In this document: piece by piece, positions 45,948-57,069 of the stretch
How the letters are laid out: each line of letters starts with the position of its first letter
Numbering within the stretch: position 1 is the stretch's first letter
Source of the DNA: an uncultured SAR86 cluster bacterium
Lineage (GTDB): Bacteria; Pseudomonadota; Gammaproteobacteria; Magnimaribacterales; Magnimaribacteraceae
Assembly: GCA_902532675.1 (NCBI GenBank)
Contig: CACAIY010000001.1
Span: 91,100-155,099 of the forward strand
Direction: 5' to 3'
Length of the DNA: 64,000 nt
Program-made: the position numbers and the translations under genes
The notes under the pieces: generated by a model
Told to the model about the DNA's origin: nothing
What the model saw: only the letters and a program-made list of their open reading frames with translations
Databases searched by the model: none

Positions 45948-46623
45948 TAAGATTATTATTCCACTAGATCTTGAATATTCTGCAGCTATACATATGGCTA
46001 AGAATTTCGATACAAATCTTTGCAGATTAAAGATAGGTAGTCAGTTATTTACTTCATCGGGCCCACAAATCGTCAAAGAACTTAACTCTCTAGGCTTTGA
46101 TATATTTTTAGATTTAAAGTTTCACGACATACCTAATACAGTTTATGAAGCAGTAAAATCAGCTGCAGATTTAGGAATATGGATGATTAATGTGCATGCT
46201 TCAGGGGGCAGAGCAATGCTTGAAGCATCTAAAAAAGCCTTGGAAGGTTTCGACCAACCTCCTTTATTGATAGCTGTTACCGTTTTGACTAGCCTCTCAG
46301 AAGATTCTCTTCATGAAGTAGGCATAAAAGACCTTTCAGGACAAGTTCTAAGGCTTGCAGAGTTAACTAAAGAGTGTGATTTAAATGGAGTGGTGTGTGC
46401 TTCAACAGATGTAAAAGCCATCAAAAATAGATTTGGTAAAGATTTTATAACAGTTACTCCTGGTATCAGACCTAATGATTCGAAAGTTAATGACCAGAAC
46501 AGAATATCTACACCATCTGAAGCTGTTAAGAATGGGTCAGACTACCTGGTCATAGGAAGGCCAATTACAGAATCTGAAGATCCAACTAAGGCCTTGGAGA
46601 AAATTATTAAAGAAATTTTATGA
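45940..46623 (+). CDS. pyrF: Orotidine 5'-phosphate decarboxylase
   Basis: Last step of UMP synthesis. The 227 aa have the catalytic tetrad region [11 protein letters not shown] at about residues 59-69, substrate-binding IIPLDLEY at the start, and TPGIRP near the phosphate site. The start ATG has no Shine-Dalgarno and lies inside the end of the leader ORF, so translational coupling is likely. It overlaps carA by 4 nt (ATGA). Clustering of pyrF with carAB is less common than carAB alone and puts the first and last steps of pyrimidine synthesis under one promoter. Confidence 0.97.
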   Translation: MDNKIIIPLDLEYSAAIHMAKNFDTNLCRLKIGSQLFTSSGPQIVKELNSLGFDIFLDLKFHDIPNTVYEAVKSAADLGIWMINVHASGGRAMLEASKKALEGFDQPPLLIAVTVLTSLSEDSLHEVGIKDLSGQVLRLAELTKECDLNGVVCASTDVKAIKNRFGKDFITVTPGIRPNDSKVNDQNRISTPSEAVKNGSDYLVIGRPITESEDPTKALEKIIKEIL

Positions 46624-47735
46624 ATGAAGAAAAAGCAGTTTTAGCTTTAGCTGACGGCACTATCTTTAGAGGAAAAAGCATAGGAGCTTCAGGTAGAGTA
46701 AATGGTGAAATAGTCTTCAATACTTCTATGACAGGTTATCAAGAAATATTGACTGACCCTTCATATTCAAAACAAATAGTAACCCTGACTTATCCCCATA
46801 TAGGGAATACAGGTACTAATAAAGAAGACATAGAATCAGGAAATGTATGGTGTTCTGGGTTAGTTATAAGATCAAACTCTCTATTGGTTAGTAACTGGAG
46901 GAGTGAAAATTCCTTAACAGAATACTTGAAGACAAATAATATCTTAGGAATTTCTGACATAGATACTAGAAAGTTAACTCGATTGATTAGAACGAAAGGC
47001 GCGCAATCAGCCTCAATTCTTGCATCTGCAAATATTAATGAGGAAGAAGCGGTAGAAGAAGCCAGGAAATTTGAAGGTTTAGCAGGAATGGATTTAGCTC
47101 AAAAAGTTACTACTAATAAAACTTATAATTGGGATATAGGGACTTGGAGGGAGCCTAATCAGAAATCTAAATTAAAAGTTGTTGCTATAGACTTTGGCAT
47201 TAAGCACAACATTTTAAGGATTCTAGCTAATCGAGGTTTTGATTTAACTGTTGTTCCAGCGAAAACTACTTCGAAGGAGATTTTAGATTTAAAGCCGCAT
47301 GGCGTATTTTTATCTAACGGGCCTGGAGACCCTGAGCCGTGTGATTACGCAATAAAAACTATACAAGAACTTTCTTTACTAGAGATTCCTTTATTTGGTA
47401 TTTGCTTAGGACACCAACTTTTAGCGCTTTCCTTTGGAGGAAAAACTTCTAAGATGAAATTTGGTCATCATGGAGCAAATCATCCTGTCCAAGATCTTAA
47501 AACGAAGAAAGTTTCTGTGACTTCTCAAAATCATGGCTTTACTGTTGAAGAAGATTCTTTGCCGAAAGATTTAACAGTTACCCATAAGTCTTTATTTGAT
47601 GGAACGGTTCAGGGAATAGAACACAAAACTTTACCTGCATTTAGTTTTCAAGGTCACCCTGAAGCTAGTCCTGGGCCTCATGATTTAAAAGAATTATTTC
47701 AGAAATTTGAAGACAACATGGAAAAGCATGCCTAA
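46620..47735 (+). CDS. carA: Carbamoyl phosphate synthase small subunit
   Basis: Glutaminase subunit supplying ammonia to CarB for carbamoyl phosphate, used in both pyrimidine and arginine synthesis. The 371 aa show the N-terminal [17 protein letters not shown] and [16 protein letters not shown], and the class I amidotransferase triad: Cys in [15 protein letters not shown], His and Glu in [13 protein letters not shown]. It overlaps pyrF by 4 nt and carB by 8 nt. Confidence 0.98.
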   Translation: MNEEKAVLALADGTIFRGKSIGASGRVNGEIVFNTSMTGYQEILTDPSYSKQIVTLTYPHIGNTGTNKEDIESGNVWCSGLVIRSNSLLVSNWRSENSLTEYLKTNNILGISDIDTRKLTRLIRTKGAQSASILASANINEEEAVEEARKFEGLAGMDLAQKVTTNKTYNWDIGTWREPNQKSKLKVVAIDFGIKHNILRILANRGFDLTVVPAKTTSKEILDLKPHGVFLSNGPGDPEPCDYAIKTIQELSLLEIPLFGICLGHQLLALSFGGKTSKMKFGHHGANHPVQDLKTKKVSVTSQNHGFTVEEDSLPKDLTVTHKSLFDGTVQGIEHKTLPAFSFQGHPEASPGPHDLKELFQKFEDNMEKHA

Positions 47736-50700
47736 ACGTAAAGATATTGATTCAATATTGATCATTGGAGCAGGTCCTATTGTGATAGGTCAGGCATGTG
47801 AATTTGATTATTCTGGGGCGCAGGCTTGCAAAGCATTAAAAGAAGATGGCTATAGAGTTATCTTAATCAACTCCAATCCAGCAACAATAATGACTGATCC
47901 AAGTATGTCTGACGCTACTTATATAGAGCCAATTCATTGGGAGACTATTGAGAAAATCATAGAAAAGGAAAAACCCGATGCATTATTGCCCACCATGGGA
48001 GGCCAAACTGCCCTTAATGCTGCTCTTGATCTAGATAGCAGGGGCATTCTTAAAAAGCATAATGTAGAAATGATAGGTGCAACGAAAGAAGCTATAGATA
48101 AAGCTGAAGATAGAGAGTTATTTGCTGCTTCTATGGAAAGAATAGGATTAAAGGTTCCAGAATCAGGACTTGCCCATAACTTAGAGGAAGCGAATAACCT
48201 TTTAGAAAGAATAGGTTTTCCTTGTGTATTAAGACCTAATTTCACTATGGGAGGATCGGGAGGAGGTATTGCATATAACAATGAAGAATTCGAAGAAATT
48301 TGTAAAAGGGGGTTAGAGTTATCGCCCACTTCAGAAATCTTCATAGATAAATTTCTTGGCGGGTGGAAAGAATATGAGATGGAGGTGGTTAGAGATAAAA
48401 ACGATAACTGCATCATTGTTTGTAGTATTGAGAATATAGATCCTATGGGTGTCCATACAGGGGATTCAATTACGGTAGCCCCTGCACAAACTTTAACCGA
48501 TAAAGAATTCCAAATAATGAGAAATGCTTCTTTAGATATCTTAAGAGAGATAGGAGTTGAAACAGGTGGATCCAATGTGCAATTTACTGTTAATCCTGAA
48601 GATGGGGAGATGTTAATAATTGAAATGAACCCAAGAGTTTCAAGATCTTCAGCTCTAGCATCTAAAGCCACAGGATTTCCCATTGCAAAAGTAGCTGCAA
48701 AACTTGCTGTAGGTTATACGCTGGAAGAGTTAAGTAATGATATAACTGGTGGAATTATTCCTGCTTCTTTTGAACCATCAATTGATTATGTTGTTACTAA
48801 AATTCCCAGATTCAATTTTGAAAAATTTATACAGACAGAACCTGTTCTTTCTACTCAAATGAAATCAGTTGGTGAAGTGATGGCAATGGGAAGAACTTTT
48901 CAGGAATCATTACAAAAAGCGATAAGAGGATTAGAAACTGGTCGAGATGGTCTCAATGAAATTTTTAATGATAAAGATGAAGTAGAAATCTTGAATCAGA
49001 AAATTAGTACACCTAGCCCAGATAGACTTTGGTATGTTGGAGACGCATTTAGGGCAGGTTTGTCGGTAGAAGAAGTTTTCTCTCATTCTAAGATAGACCC
49101 ATGGTTTTTGGTTCAAATTAATGATTTGATAGAAGAAGAAAAGAATTTATTAAAAAAGAGTTTAAAAGATCTTGATACTGAAACCCTTTATGAACTCAAA
49201 TCGAAAGGATTTTCTGATTCGAGAATAGCTTTTCTCTTGAATGTAGATGAAAGAAAGGTCAGAGATTTAAGAAAAAGTTTAAATGTTTTACCTGTATTTA
49301 AGAGGGTTGATACTTGTGCAGCAGAATTTGAATCATCTACTGCGTACATGTATTCAACTTATGAAGAAGACTGTGAAGCTAAGCCCAATGATTCAAAGAA
49401 GATTATGATTTTAGGCGGTGGACCAAATAGGATTGGTCAAGGAATAGAGTTTGATTATTGTTGTGTTCATGCTTCTTTAAGCCTTAGAGAAGAAGGTTAC
49501 GAAACTATCATGGTAAATTGCAACCCTGAAACGGTTTCAACAGATTACGATATCTCAGATAGATTATATTTTGAGCCTATTACAGTGGAAGATGTTCTAG
49601 CTATTACTGATATTGAATCTCCACTAGGGGTAATAGTTCAATACGGAGGGCAGACACCGTTAAAAATAGCAGAAGAACTTGAGGCTAATGGAGTTCCTAT
49701 ATTGGGCACTTCACCTGATTCTATAGATTTAGCTGAAGATAGAGGAAGGTTTCAAGAATTTGTGAATAGGCTAGATTTGAAGCAACCCCCAAATGGCATA
49801 GCAACTAATCTAGAAGAGGCAATGTTAGTTTCAGATAAAGTAGGTTTTCCCTTAGTTGTTAGGCCTTCATACGTGCTTGGTGGAAGAGCAATGGATATAG
49901 TCTATAAAAAATCTGATCTAGAAAACTATTTAATTGAAGCGGTTCAAGCAAGTGAGAAAAGCCCTGTTTTATTAGACGGATTTTTAAACCAAGCCATAGA
50001 AATGGATATTGAAGCTGTGTGTGATGGAAAAGATGTTGTTATAGGTGGAATTCTTCAACATATAGAACAGGCAGGAATTCACTCAGGTGATTCTGCATGC
50101 TCTTTACCGCCATATAGCCTTTCAGATGATTTAATAAAAGAAGTTTCAATTATGGTGAAGTCCATAGCCTTAGAAATTAAGGCTGTGGGTTTAATAAACG
50201 TGCAACTTGCTTATCATGAGAATACGCTATTTTTATTAGAAGTTAACCCAAGGGCTTCAAGGACTATACCGTTTGTCTCAAAATGCATAGGCAAATCTTT
50301 AGCAAAAATTGGTGCTCTTTGTATGGCTGGTATATCTCTCAAAGATCAAAATTTCTTAGAAGAAATTATCCCTCCATACTATTCGGTTAAAGAAGCAGTT
50401 TTTCCTTTTACAAAATTTTTGGGAGTTGACCCCATCTTAGGTCCAGAAATGAAATCAACAGGTGAAGTAATGGGAACCGGTACAAATTTTTCAGAAGCAT
50501 ATGCTAAAGCTCAGTTAGGTGCAGGAGAAAATATTCCTAATTCAGGCTCAGTCTTCTTAAGTGTTAGAGATTCAGATAGATCTTTTGTAGGAGACTTAGC
50601 TAAAGAATTCCATGATTTAGGATTTAAGATAATTGCCACAAAAGGAACTGCAAGATCAATTTCAGAAAGAGAAATCCCTGTAGAGGTAATTAAGAAGGTT

Positions 50701-50940
50701 GCCGAAGGTAGGCCCCATGTGGTCGATGCAATGAAAAATTCTGAAGTAAATTTAATAGTTAATACAACTGAAGGTAGACAATCTATTCTTGACTCAGCAT
50801 CTATTAGAAGAACTGCTTTAGAAGAAAGAATTTATTGCACCACTACGATTGAAGGAGGGAGGGCTGTTTGTGCAGTACTAAGAAATAAAGATCAATGGTC
50901 AGTTGAACGTTTACAAGACCTTCATGCTAAAATTACTTAG
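47728..50940 (+). CDS. carB: Carbamoyl phosphate synthase large subunit
   Basis: ATP-grasp enzyme of about 1070 aa with two homologous halves. Repeated motifs are [19 protein letters not shown] at the N-terminus and [19 protein letters not shown] in the second half, each followed by its ATP-grasp domain ([30 protein letters not shown]). The MGS-like allosteric domain is at the C-terminus ([10 protein letters not shown]). I chose ATG 47728 ([10 protein letters not shown]), which matches the family N-terminus (MPKRTDI) and overlaps carA by 8 nt; a start at 47707 would add seven atypical residues. Confidence 0.98.
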   Translation: MPKRKDIDSILIIGAGPIVIGQACEFDYSGAQACKALKEDGYRVILINSNPATIMTDPSMSDATYIEPIHWETIEKIIEKEKPDALLPTMGGQTALNAALDLDSRGILKKHNVEMIGATKEAIDKAEDRELFAASMERIGLKVPESGLAHNLEEANNLLERIGFPCVLRPNFTMGGSGGGIAYNNEEFEEICKRGLELSPTSEIFIDKFLGGWKEYEMEVVRDKNDNCIIVCSIENIDPMGVHTGDSITVAPAQTLTDKEFQIMRNASLDILREIGVETGGSNVQFTVNPEDGEMLIIEMNPRVSRSSALASKATGFPIAKVAAKLAVGYTLEELSNDITGGIIPASFEPSIDYVVTKIPRFNFEKFIQTEPVLSTQMKSVGEVMAMGRTFQESLQKAIRGLETGRDGLNEIFNDKDEVEILNQKISTPSPDRLWYVGDAFRAGLSVEEVFSHSKIDPWFLVQINDLIEEEKNLLKKSLKDLDTETLYELKSKGFSDSRIAFLLNVDERKVRDLRKSLNVLPVFKRVDTCAAEFESSTAYMYSTYEEDCEAKPNDSKKIMILGGGPNRIGQGIEFDYCCVHASLSLREEGYETIMVNCNPETVSTDYDISDRLYFEPITVEDVLAITDIESPLGVIVQYGGQTPLKIAEELEANGVPILGTSPDSIDLAEDRGRFQEFVNRLDLKQPPNGIATNLEEAMLVSDKVGFPLVVRPSYVLGGRAMDIVYKKSDLENYLIEAVQASEKSPVLLDGFLNQAIEMDIEAVCDGKDVVIGGILQHIEQAGIHSGDSACSLPPYSLSDDLIKEVSIMVKSIALEIKAVGLINVQLAYHENTLFLLEVNPRASRTIPFVSKCIGKSLAKIGALCMAGISLKDQNFLEEIIPPYYSVKEAVFPFTKFLGVDPILGPEMKSTGEVMGTGTNFSEAYAKAQLGAGENIPNSGSVFLSVRDSDRSFVGDLAKEFHDLGFKIIATKGTARSISEREIPVEVIKKVAEGRPHVVDAMKNSEVNLIVNTTEGRQSILDSASIRRTALEERIYCTTTIEGGRAVCAVLRNKDQWSVERLQDLHAKIT

Positions 50941-50942
50941 TT

Positions 50943-51413
50943 ATGAACCCGATGACGAAAGATGGCGAATCTCTATTAAGAGATGAATTAAAAAAGTTAA
51001 AAAACGAAGATAGGCCTAGGATAATTGATGCAATAGCTACAGCAAGGGAATTTGGTGATTTAAAAGAAAATGCTGAATATCATGCTGCTAAAGAACAACA
51101 AGGATTAGCTGAAGCAAGAATTAAAGACATTGAGACTAAATTAAGCAACTCTCAAATTATTGATATTCTTCAGATAGATCCTTCTGATAAAGTAATTTTT
51201 GGTACTACGGTTACAGTTATAAACTCTGATACTGATCAATCGGCACAATATAAAATTGTTGGAGAAGATGAGGCAGACACGAAGTTAGGAAAAATATCTT
51301 TCGCTGCTCCTTTAGCAAAACAAATGATAGGAAAATTTGAAGGCGATATTGTCAAAGTAGAGACACCAGGCGGATCAACTGAGTATGAGATTCAGAAAGT
51401 TGAATACATATAA
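50943..51413 (+). CDS. greA: Transcription elongation factor GreA
   Basis: Rescues backtracked RNA polymerase by stimulating transcript cleavage. The N-terminal coiled coil contains [20 protein letters not shown] (about residues 35-54) with the two acidic tip residues, and the C-terminal FKBP-like domain ends with [16 protein letters not shown]. Length 156 aa matches E. coli (158). It follows carB by 2 nt, the carAB-greA order of Pseudomonas. The usual next gene, yhbY, is absent; rlmE comes directly. Confidence 0.97.
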   Translation: MNPMTKDGESLLRDELKKLKNEDRPRIIDAIATAREFGDLKENAEYHAAKEQQGLAEARIKDIETKLSNSQIIDILQIDPSDKVIFGTTVTVINSDTDQSAQYKIVGEDEADTKLGKISFAAPLAKQMIGKFEGDIVKVETPGGSTEYEIQKVEYI

Positions 51414-51416
51414 AAA

Positions 51417-52016
51417 TTGCCAAATACAAAGACAAATTACAGAGATGGAGATGCCTATACAAGGATGGCAAAAAAGGCCGGTTATAGGTCTAGAGCTTCA
51501 CTTAAATTAAAAGAAATCTTAAAAAAAGATATTTCTATTAAGAAAGACATGTCTATTATTGATTTAGGCTCTTTTCCAGGCGGCTGGACTCAAGTTGTTA
51601 AAGAAAGTTTAGGAAATAAAGGGATGGTTGTATCAGTTGATATCCAAAATATGAAAGAAATTAAAGGAGCTTTTTTTATTCATAAGTCTATAACAGAACT
51701 TGAAGAAAATGATTTTGAAGAGTTTAAAGAAAAGGTACCTTTTGACCTTGTTTTATCAGACATGGCCCCCAATATTAGTGGTATAAGAGAAACTGACGAT
51801 GCTCAAATGATTTATCTAGTAGAAAATATTTTATCAGTTATTGATAAATTCTTGAAAAAAGGAGGCTCAACCCTTATAAAAGTGTTCCAAGGTGAAAGTT
51901 TGGATTATACTAGAAAAGCTTTAAGCGATAGATTTAAGATTTGCAAGGTTAATAAACCAATTGCTTCAAGATCAAATTCCAAAGAAACTTACGTAATAGG
52001 AAAAGAATTTAAATAA
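51417..52016 (+). CDS. rlmE: 23S rRNA 2'-O-ribose U2552 methyltransferase RlmE (RrmJ/FtsJ)
   Basis: SAM-dependent methyltransferase acting on the A-loop of 50S subunits. The 199 aa contain [17 protein letters not shown] with the catalytic Lys, the SAM motif [14 protein letters not shown] at about residues 44-57, [17 protein letters not shown] with the catalytic Asp, and [10 protein letters not shown] with another catalytic Lys. The start is TTG at 51417. It lies 3 nt after greA and 2 nt before ftsH. Confidence 0.96.
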   Translation: MPNTKTNYRDGDAYTRMAKKAGYRSRASLKLKEILKKDISIKKDMSIIDLGSFPGGWTQVVKESLGNKGMVVSVDIQNMKEIKGAFFIHKSITELEENDFEEFKEKVPFDLVLSDMAPNISGIRETDDAQMIYLVENILSVIDKFLKKGGSTLIKVFQGESLDYTRKALSDRFKICKVNKPIASRSNSKETYVIGKEFK

Positions 52017-52018
52017 AA

Positions 52019-53917
52019 ATGAGTGAATTAATGAAGAATTTATTGATGTGGTTATTCATTGCTATAACCATGTTTTCAGTATTTAGTAATTTTAATAAAG
52101 AAGCTTCGGTTCAAGAACTTTCTTATTCTGAATTCATATCTCAAGTAGAAAGTGATCAAGTCTTGAGTGTAGAATTTTCTTCTGACAACTACACTCTTAA
52201 GGGAAAAACAGTAAATGGAGAAAGTTTTGAAACTGTCAGACCTCCTTTTTTACAAGACGACTTAAGTGAAATTTTGTCTGACCACAGAGTTGCGGTAATT
52301 GGAGAAAAGCCTGAAGAGCAATCTATCTTTAAACAGCTTCTCATAGCAAGCTTTCCAATTTTAATCATACTGGCTGTATTTATTTTCTTCATGAGACAAA
52401 TGCAAGGAGGCATGGGAGGAAAGTCTGGACCAATGAGCTTTGGAAAGAGTAAAGCTAAAATGCTAGAAGGAGGCAAGGTCAAGACTTCATTTGCAGATGT
52501 AGCTGGCATAGAAGAAGCTAAAGAAGAAGTACAAGAAGTTGTCGATTTTTTAAGAGACCCTTCCAAGTTTCAAAAATTAGGGGGAAAAATACCAACCGGT
52601 ATATTAATGACGGGCTCTCCAGGAACTGGAAAAACTTTATTAGCTAAGGCTATAGCTGGAGAAGCTATGGTTCCTTTTTTTAGTATCTCTGGTTCCGATT
52701 TTGTAGAAATGTTTGTAGGTGTTGGAGCCTCTAGAGTTAGAGATATGTTTGAGCAAGCTAAGAGACAATCGCCTTGTATAGTTTTTATAGATGAGATCGA
52801 CGCCGTAGGGAGACATAGAGGTGCTGGAATGGGAGGAGGGCATGATGAAAGAGAACAAACCCTAAATCAGCTGTTAGTAGAAATGGATGGTTTTGAAGAT
52901 AATCAAGCCATAATAATAATTGCGGCAACAAACAGACCAGATGTATTAGATCCTGCTTTATTAAGACCAGGAAGGTTTGATAGACAAGTAGTGGTTCCAT
53001 TGCCCGACATACGAGGAAGAGAGCAGATCCTAAAAGTACATATGAAAAAGGTTCCACTTTCTGAAGATGTTGAGCCTTCTCTTATTGCAAGAGGGACTCC
53101 TGGATTTTCAGGGGCTGATTTGGCCAATCTAGTAAATGAAGCTGCTTTGATTGCAGCAAGGACATCAAAAAAGTTAGTTGGAATGGAGCAATTAGAATTT
53201 GCCAAAGATAAAGTTATGATGGGTTCAGAGAGAAGATCAATGGTTATGTCTGAGGAAGAGAAATTAAAGACTGCCTACCATGAGTCTGGCCATGCTATTG
53301 TTGGAAGAAGTTTAAAAGAACACGACCCAGTCTATAAAGTAACAATTATCCCTAGAGGAAGGGCCTTGGGAGTAACTATGTTCTTGCCTGAAGAAGATAA
53401 ATATAGTTATAGCCACCAAAGTATTTTAGATAGAATCTGCGGACTCTATGGAGGAAGGATAGCTGAAGAACTTATTTATGGAGAAAAGGGAGTGACTACT
53501 GGAGCTTCTAATGACATTGAAAGAGCAACTGAATTAGCTCATAACATGGTAACAAAGTGGGGACTATCTGAGAAGTTGGGTCCAGTTAAATATGGTGATG
53601 AAAATGATGAACCTTTCTTAGGTAGATCCGCTGGAACTTCAAAACAAGGTATCTCTGATGAAACTGCATCTGAAATTGATAAAGAAGTTAAGGATATTCT
53701 AGGAAATTGTTATAAAACAGCCAAAGAAGTATTAGAGACTAATATGGATGCATTACATAAGATGTCTAAAGCGTTGATGGATTTTGAAACTTTAGATGTT
53801 GATCAGATTGATGACATAATGGCTGGAGGAGAACCAAGAGCACCCAAATCAACAGAAGAGCCTCCCTCAAAAGACTCTAAAGAAAGTTCTGTCGGAGATG
53901 CTGCGGAACAGAATTAG
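52019..53917 (+). CDS. ftsH: ATP-dependent zinc metalloprotease FtsH
   Basis: Membrane AAA+ protease for quality control, including LpxC turnover in gammaproteobacteria. Two N-terminal transmembrane segments (about residues 5-22 and 100-122) flank a periplasmic loop. Then come the Walker A GSPGTGKT at about 199-206, Walker [12 protein letters not shown], the arginine fingers and the zinc motif HESGH at about 421-425. Length 632 aa. The C-terminal tail (about 600-632) is low-complexity. LpxC itself is not in this window, but its pathway partners lpxA, lpxD and lpxB are. Confidence 0.98.
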   Translation: MSELMKNLLMWLFIAITMFSVFSNFNKEASVQELSYSEFISQVESDQVLSVEFSSDNYTLKGKTVNGESFETVRPPFLQDDLSEILSDHRVAVIGEKPEEQSIFKQLLIASFPILIILAVFIFFMRQMQGGMGGKSGPMSFGKSKAKMLEGGKVKTSFADVAGIEEAKEEVQEVVDFLRDPSKFQKLGGKIPTGILMTGSPGTGKTLLAKAIAGEAMVPFFSISGSDFVEMFVGVGASRVRDMFEQAKRQSPCIVFIDEIDAVGRHRGAGMGGGHDEREQTLNQLLVEMDGFEDNQAIIIIAATNRPDVLDPALLRPGRFDRQVVVPLPDIRGREQILKVHMKKVPLSEDVEPSLIARGTPGFSGADLANLVNEAALIAARTSKKLVGMEQLEFAKDKVMMGSERRSMVMSEEEKLKTAYHESGHAIVGRSLKEHDPVYKVTIIPRGRALGVTMFLPEEDKYSYSHQSILDRICGLYGGRIAEELIYGEKGVTTGASNDIERATELAHNMVTKWGLSEKLGPVKYGDENDEPFLGRSAGTSKQGISDETASEIDKEVKDILGNCYKTAKEVLETNMDALHKMSKALMDFETLDVDQIDDIMAGGEPRAPKSTEEPPSKDSKESSVGDAAEQN

Positions 53918-53956
53918 ATTATTATTTTAGCTCACTATTTCTGAAACTTACATAAC

Positions 53957-55321
53957 ATGAGCAATCCTGTACCAATAAAAAAAGATCAACTGATAAGTTT
54001 TATGCCTTTAGGAAAGGATAGGAGGTTTGGTACAGATGGTATAAGGGGACCTGTTGATACAACCATGAATCCTTTGTTTGTGACTAAATTAGGTTGGGCT
54101 GCTGGAACTGTTCTTTTAGAAGAAGGTATTAGCAGGGTTCTTATAGGTAAGGACACAAGGATTTCAGGGTATATGCTTGAATCAGCACTTCAAGCTGGTT
54201 TTATCTCATCAGGAATAGATGTTGTATTGTTGGGCCCATTACCCACTCCTGGAGTTTCTTTTTTAGCTAGCTCAAACAAACAAGCTGGAGTTGTTATTAG
54301 CGCATCACATAACTTGTTTGAAGATAACGGCATAAAATTTTTTAATAAAGATGGTCAAAAATTTTCTTCTGAATTAGAAAGAAGAATTGAAACAAAGTTA
54401 AGTCAAGAAATAGAAACCGTTAAGTCAATTAATTTAGGAAAAGCTACGAGGATGAACGATGCACAAGGCAGGTATATTGAATTTTGTAAGTCTAATTTTA
54501 ACACTCTTGATTTAACCGGTTTATCTATTCTTTTAGATTGTGCGAATGGGGCTACATATTCTGTAGCACCAAAGGTCTTTGAAGAACTAGGAGCGAAAGT
54601 AACTACTATTGGGACTGATCCTGATGGTGTAAATATAAATCAGAATTGTGGTTCAACAAGTCCAGAGTACATCAAAGAAGAGGTCTTGAGAGCAAATTAC
54701 GATTTAGGAATTTCTTTTGACGGAGACGGGGATAGGCTTTTATTAGTTTCTAAGACAGGTAATATTTTAGATGGAGATGATTTACTTTATATCCTTTCTA
54801 AAAGTCTTAATCCTGGAAGCGGAGTAGTTGGAACTCTAATGACCAATAAATCACTTCAATTATATTTTATGGAGAACAATATTCAATTTTGTAGAGCTGA
54901 CGTAGGAGATAAATATGTATTGCAAAGGCTTTTAGAAGAGAATTGGTTATTAGGTGGAGAACCTTCTGGACATATAATTTGTTTAGATTCTGCTCAAACA
55001 GGAGATGCAATAATTGCAGCGTTAAAGCTATTAGACAGCCTTAAAGAAAATAGTTTTGATGTTGATCAATCAGTTGAAGGGTTTAATAAGTTTCCCCAAA
55101 CCTTAATCAATTTATCTGTAAATAACCCTAATAAAATAATTCTTAATGATAAATTCTGGTCTGAAGTAACTGTCATAGAGAATAAATTAGGAGAAAGAGG
55201 TAGAGTGTTAATTAGGCCGTCAGGAACAGAGCCTCTTATTAGGATAATGGTGGAATCAGAAAAAGAAAAAGATTCAGAAGATTATTGTAATAGACTTGCA
55301 AATCTAGCTTCTAAGTTATGA
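53957..55321 (+). CDS. glmM: Phosphoglucosamine mutase
   Basis: Converts glucosamine-6-phosphate to glucosamine-1-phosphate for UDP-GlcNAc, feeding peptidoglycan and lipid A. The catalytic phosphoserine is in GVVISASHNLFEDNGIKFF, the metal loop is SFDGDGDRLLLV, and RRFGTDGIRG is near the N-terminus with IRPSGTEPLIRIMVE near the end. The 454 aa length includes about 20 extra N-terminal residues compared with E. coli; an in-frame ATG at 54002 (MPLGKDRRFG) would give the usual length. Neither start has a clear Shine-Dalgarno. folP, normally between ftsH and glmM, is missing. Confidence 0.95.
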   Translation: MSNPVPIKKDQLISFMPLGKDRRFGTDGIRGPVDTTMNPLFVTKLGWAAGTVLLEEGISRVLIGKDTRISGYMLESALQAGFISSGIDVVLLGPLPTPGVSFLASSNKQAGVVISASHNLFEDNGIKFFNKDGQKFSSELERRIETKLSQEIETVKSINLGKATRMNDAQGRYIEFCKSNFNTLDLTGLSILLDCANGATYSVAPKVFEELGAKVTTIGTDPDGVNINQNCGSTSPEYIKEEVLRANYDLGISFDGDGDRLLLVSKTGNILDGDDLLYILSKSLNPGSGVVGTLMTNKSLQLYFMENNIQFCRADVGDKYVLQRLLEENWLLGGEPSGHIICLDSAQTGDAIIAALKLLDSLKENSFDVDQSVEGFNKFPQTLINLSVNNPNKIILNDKFWSEVTVIENKLGERGRVLIRPSGTEPLIRIMVESEKEKDSEDYCNRLANLASKL

Positions 55322-56046
55322 TAATTGCTAATTGGAAGATGAATGGTTCGAAAGAACTCATTAAAAATTGGATAGATGTTGTTTCTCGGGACATAGAAAT
55401 TAATAAAAGCAAGGAATGTATTTTTTGTCCCCCAACTTGTTATCTTGACTTTACTGGAACCCTAATACAAAAAATCTCTAAAAATATAAAGCTGGGATCG
55501 CAACAGCTTGATTCTGAACTATTAGCTCCTTTAACAGGCGGAATAAATTCTCAAATGTTAGTAGATATCGGCTGTGAATTTGTAATTATTGGCCATTCTG
55601 AACAGAGAATACAAATTGATGAAAGTAATGATATTCTTTCTAATAAACTAAAAGCAGCAACAGAAATGAATATTAAACCAATTTTTTGTGTCGGAGAATC
55701 TTTGCATCAAAAGAAAGCCAATCAGACTAAAGATATTCTTGTAGATCAGTTAGACGCACTTACAAGTAGTTCTGTAGATAAATGTATAGTAGCGTATGAG
55801 CCTGTTTGGGCTATTGGGACAGGAGAAAATGCTGAGATTACTTATATTGAAGAAATCCACTCGTTTATCAAAAAAGAACTCAGGAATAAAACAAATTCTA
55901 CAAACGGTATTTCAGTAGTTTATGGAGGTAGTGTAAACTTAGATAATTACAAAGAAATTTACTCTTCAAATATGGTAGATGGGCTTTTAATAGGCGGAGC
56001 TTCTTTAGACTCTGATACTTTTACTAAAATTTATAATATGTCATAA
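55318..56046 (+). CDS. tpiA: Triosephosphate isomerase
   Basis: Interconverts dihydroxyacetone phosphate and glyceraldehyde 3-phosphate. The TIM barrel of 242 aa carries NWKMNG at residues 4-9 with the catalytic Lys, VIIGHSEQR with the catalytic His, and VAYEPVWAIGTG with the catalytic Glu; YGGSVN and GLLIGGASL form the phosphate site. It overlaps glmM by 4 nt and precedes secG by 3 nt, the glmM-tpiA-secG order seen in Pseudomonas. Confidence 0.98.
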   Translation: MIIANWKMNGSKELIKNWIDVVSRDIEINKSKECIFCPPTCYLDFTGTLIQKISKNIKLGSQQLDSELLAPLTGGINSQMLVDIGCEFVIIGHSEQRIQIDESNDILSNKLKAATEMNIKPIFCVGESLHQKKANQTKDILVDQLDALTSSSVDKCIVAYEPVWAIGTGENAEITYIEEIHSFIKKELRNKTNSTNGISVVYGGSVNLDNYKEIYSSNMVDGLLIGGASLDSDTFTKIYNMS

Positions 56047-56049
56047 ATT

Positions 56050-56355
56050 ATGGAAAATTTACTTATATTCTTCTATATAGCTATTTCTATCGCATTAATT
56101 CTATTGGTTCTTTTACAACAAGGAAAAGGTTCAGACATAGGAAGCGCTTTTGGAGGAGGGTCTAGCAATGCAATGTTTGGTTCTAGTGGTCCATCAAACC
56201 CTTTAACAAAGGTAACGGCTATAGTTTCAGCTATTTTCCTAATTTTAAGCTTATCTATAACTTACATATCCAGGCACTCTTTAGAAGAGGACCCAGAAGT
56301 TAGTATGCCTGTTGTAGAAGAGACAGGTATTTTACCTGAGAATAACCCTGAATAA
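56050..56355 (+). CDS. secG: Protein translocase subunit SecG
   Basis: Small subunit of the SecYEG channel. Two transmembrane helices (about residues 3-23 and 54-74) flank the conserved cytoplasmic loop LLQQGKGSDIGSAFGGGSSN with FGSSG. The 101 aa end in an acidic, Pro-containing tail (EEDPEVSMPVVEE). The gene is followed 7 nt later by tRNA-Leu, the arrangement found in E. coli and Pseudomonas. Confidence 0.96.
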   Translation: MENLLIFFYIAISIALILLVLLQQGKGSDIGSAFGGGSSNAMFGSSGPSNPLTKVTAIVSAIFLILSLSITYISRHSLEEDPEVSMPVVEETGILPENNPE

Positions 56356-56362
56356 TTTTAAA

Positions 56363-56448
56363 GCCGAAGTGGTGGAACTGGTAGACACGCTACCTTGAGG
56401 GGGTAGTGAGCTTCGCTCGTGGAGGTTCGAATCCTCTCTTCGGCACCA
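56363..56448 (+). tRNA. tRNA-Leu (anticodon GAG)
   Basis: An 86-nt cloverleaf. The acceptor stem GCCGAAG pairs with CTTCGGC, the anticodon stem CTACC/GGTAG holds the loop TTGAGGG with anticodon GAG, and the long variable arm TGAGCTTCGCTCG marks it as class II. The T arm GGAGG-TTCGAAT-CCTCT is present and the 3' CCA is encoded. It immediately follows secG and probably shares its transcript. Confidence 0.96.
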
Positions 56449-56457
56449 TAAACTTTC

Positions 56458-56486
56458 TTGACCCCTTCATCTCATAAATCTATACT
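56458..56486 (+). promoter_or_regulatory. Promoter of the initiator tRNA gene
   Basis: TTGACC (56458-56463), 17-nt spacer, TATACT (56481-56486), which is a near-consensus sigma-70 promoter in the 51-nt gap between the two tRNA genes. Transcription would start near 56493, just before the mature 5' end at 56500. The first tRNA and the initiator tRNA may thus be expressed independently. Confidence 0.6.
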
Positions 56487-56499
56487 TCGCTCCCTTTGA

Positions 56500-56576
<77 letters not shown>

Positions 56577-56581
56577 ATAAT

Positions 56582-56603
56582 AAGCCCTGAATGGGCTTTT
56601 TTT
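56582..56603 (+). terminator. Intrinsic terminator between tRNA-fMet and rimP
   Basis: AAGCCC pairs with GGGCTT around a TGAAT loop, followed by a run of seven T. It stands 11 nt before the rimP start. The E. coli metY-rimP-nusA-infB operon also has terminators at this place, and NusA affects read-through there; the same logic may apply. Confidence 0.8.
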
Positions 56604-56614
56604 GTAAAAGAAAA

Positions 56615-57058
56615 ATGGACACTAAATATATAAAGGACATATTAACTGAAGATATAAGATCTTTGGGATTTGATATATGGGGCATAGAGTTTTTTGGAAA
56701 GCATAAGAACCAGACTCTAAGAATTTATATTGATAAGAAAGAAGGCGTTTCTGTAGAAGATTGTGAAAAAGTTAGCAAGCATGTTATTAAATTATTAGAT
56801 GTTGAAAATGATTTTTCAAATAAGTATTTATTAGAAGTTTCTTCACCTGGTTTAGATAGAAAATTCTTTTCTGAAAGACAGTATCTAGATTACATTGATT
56901 CTGCTATTAAAGTTCGATATATCAACAATATAAATAAAAAATTATCAATAAAAGGAACACTGTCAAATGTAACAGAAGAAGGATTGTTAATAGAGTCTGA
57001 AGATAAACGTCAAAAAGTTCCTTTTTCTTCTATTATTCAGGCAAATCTTATAATGTAA
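56615..57058 (+). CDS. rimP: Ribosome maturation factor RimP
   Basis: Needed for assembly of the 30S subunit. The N-terminal alpha/beta domain has GFDIWGIEFFGKHKNQTLRI and the conserved IDKKEGVSVEDCEKVSKHV; then VSSPGLDRKFFSERQY begins the C-terminal SH3-like domain. I chose the ATG at 56615 (147 aa, starting MDTKYIKDIL). A longer frame from 56591 would start inside the terminator hairpin, which is unlikely. It leads the rimP-nusA-infB block. Confidence 0.95.
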   Translation: MDTKYIKDILTEDIRSLGFDIWGIEFFGKHKNQTLRIYIDKKEGVSVEDCEKVSKHVIKLLDVENDFSNKYLLEVSSPGLDRKFFSERQYLDYIDSAIKVRYINNINKKLSIKGTLSNVTEEGLLIESEDKRQKVPFSSIIQANLIM

Positions 57059-57069
57059 GGGGTTAGATT

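Noticed and set aside
47934..48683. A 249-codon open frame on the reverse strand inside carB
   Set aside because: It lies fully inside a well-conserved carB frame, has no family resemblance, and its composition (Ser/Pro/Leu-rich) is what the antisense of a Gly/Glu/Lys-rich gene gives.
56591..56614. Earlier start of rimP at 56591
   Set aside because: This ATG is within the terminator hairpin and the extra residues do not match the RimP N-terminus.
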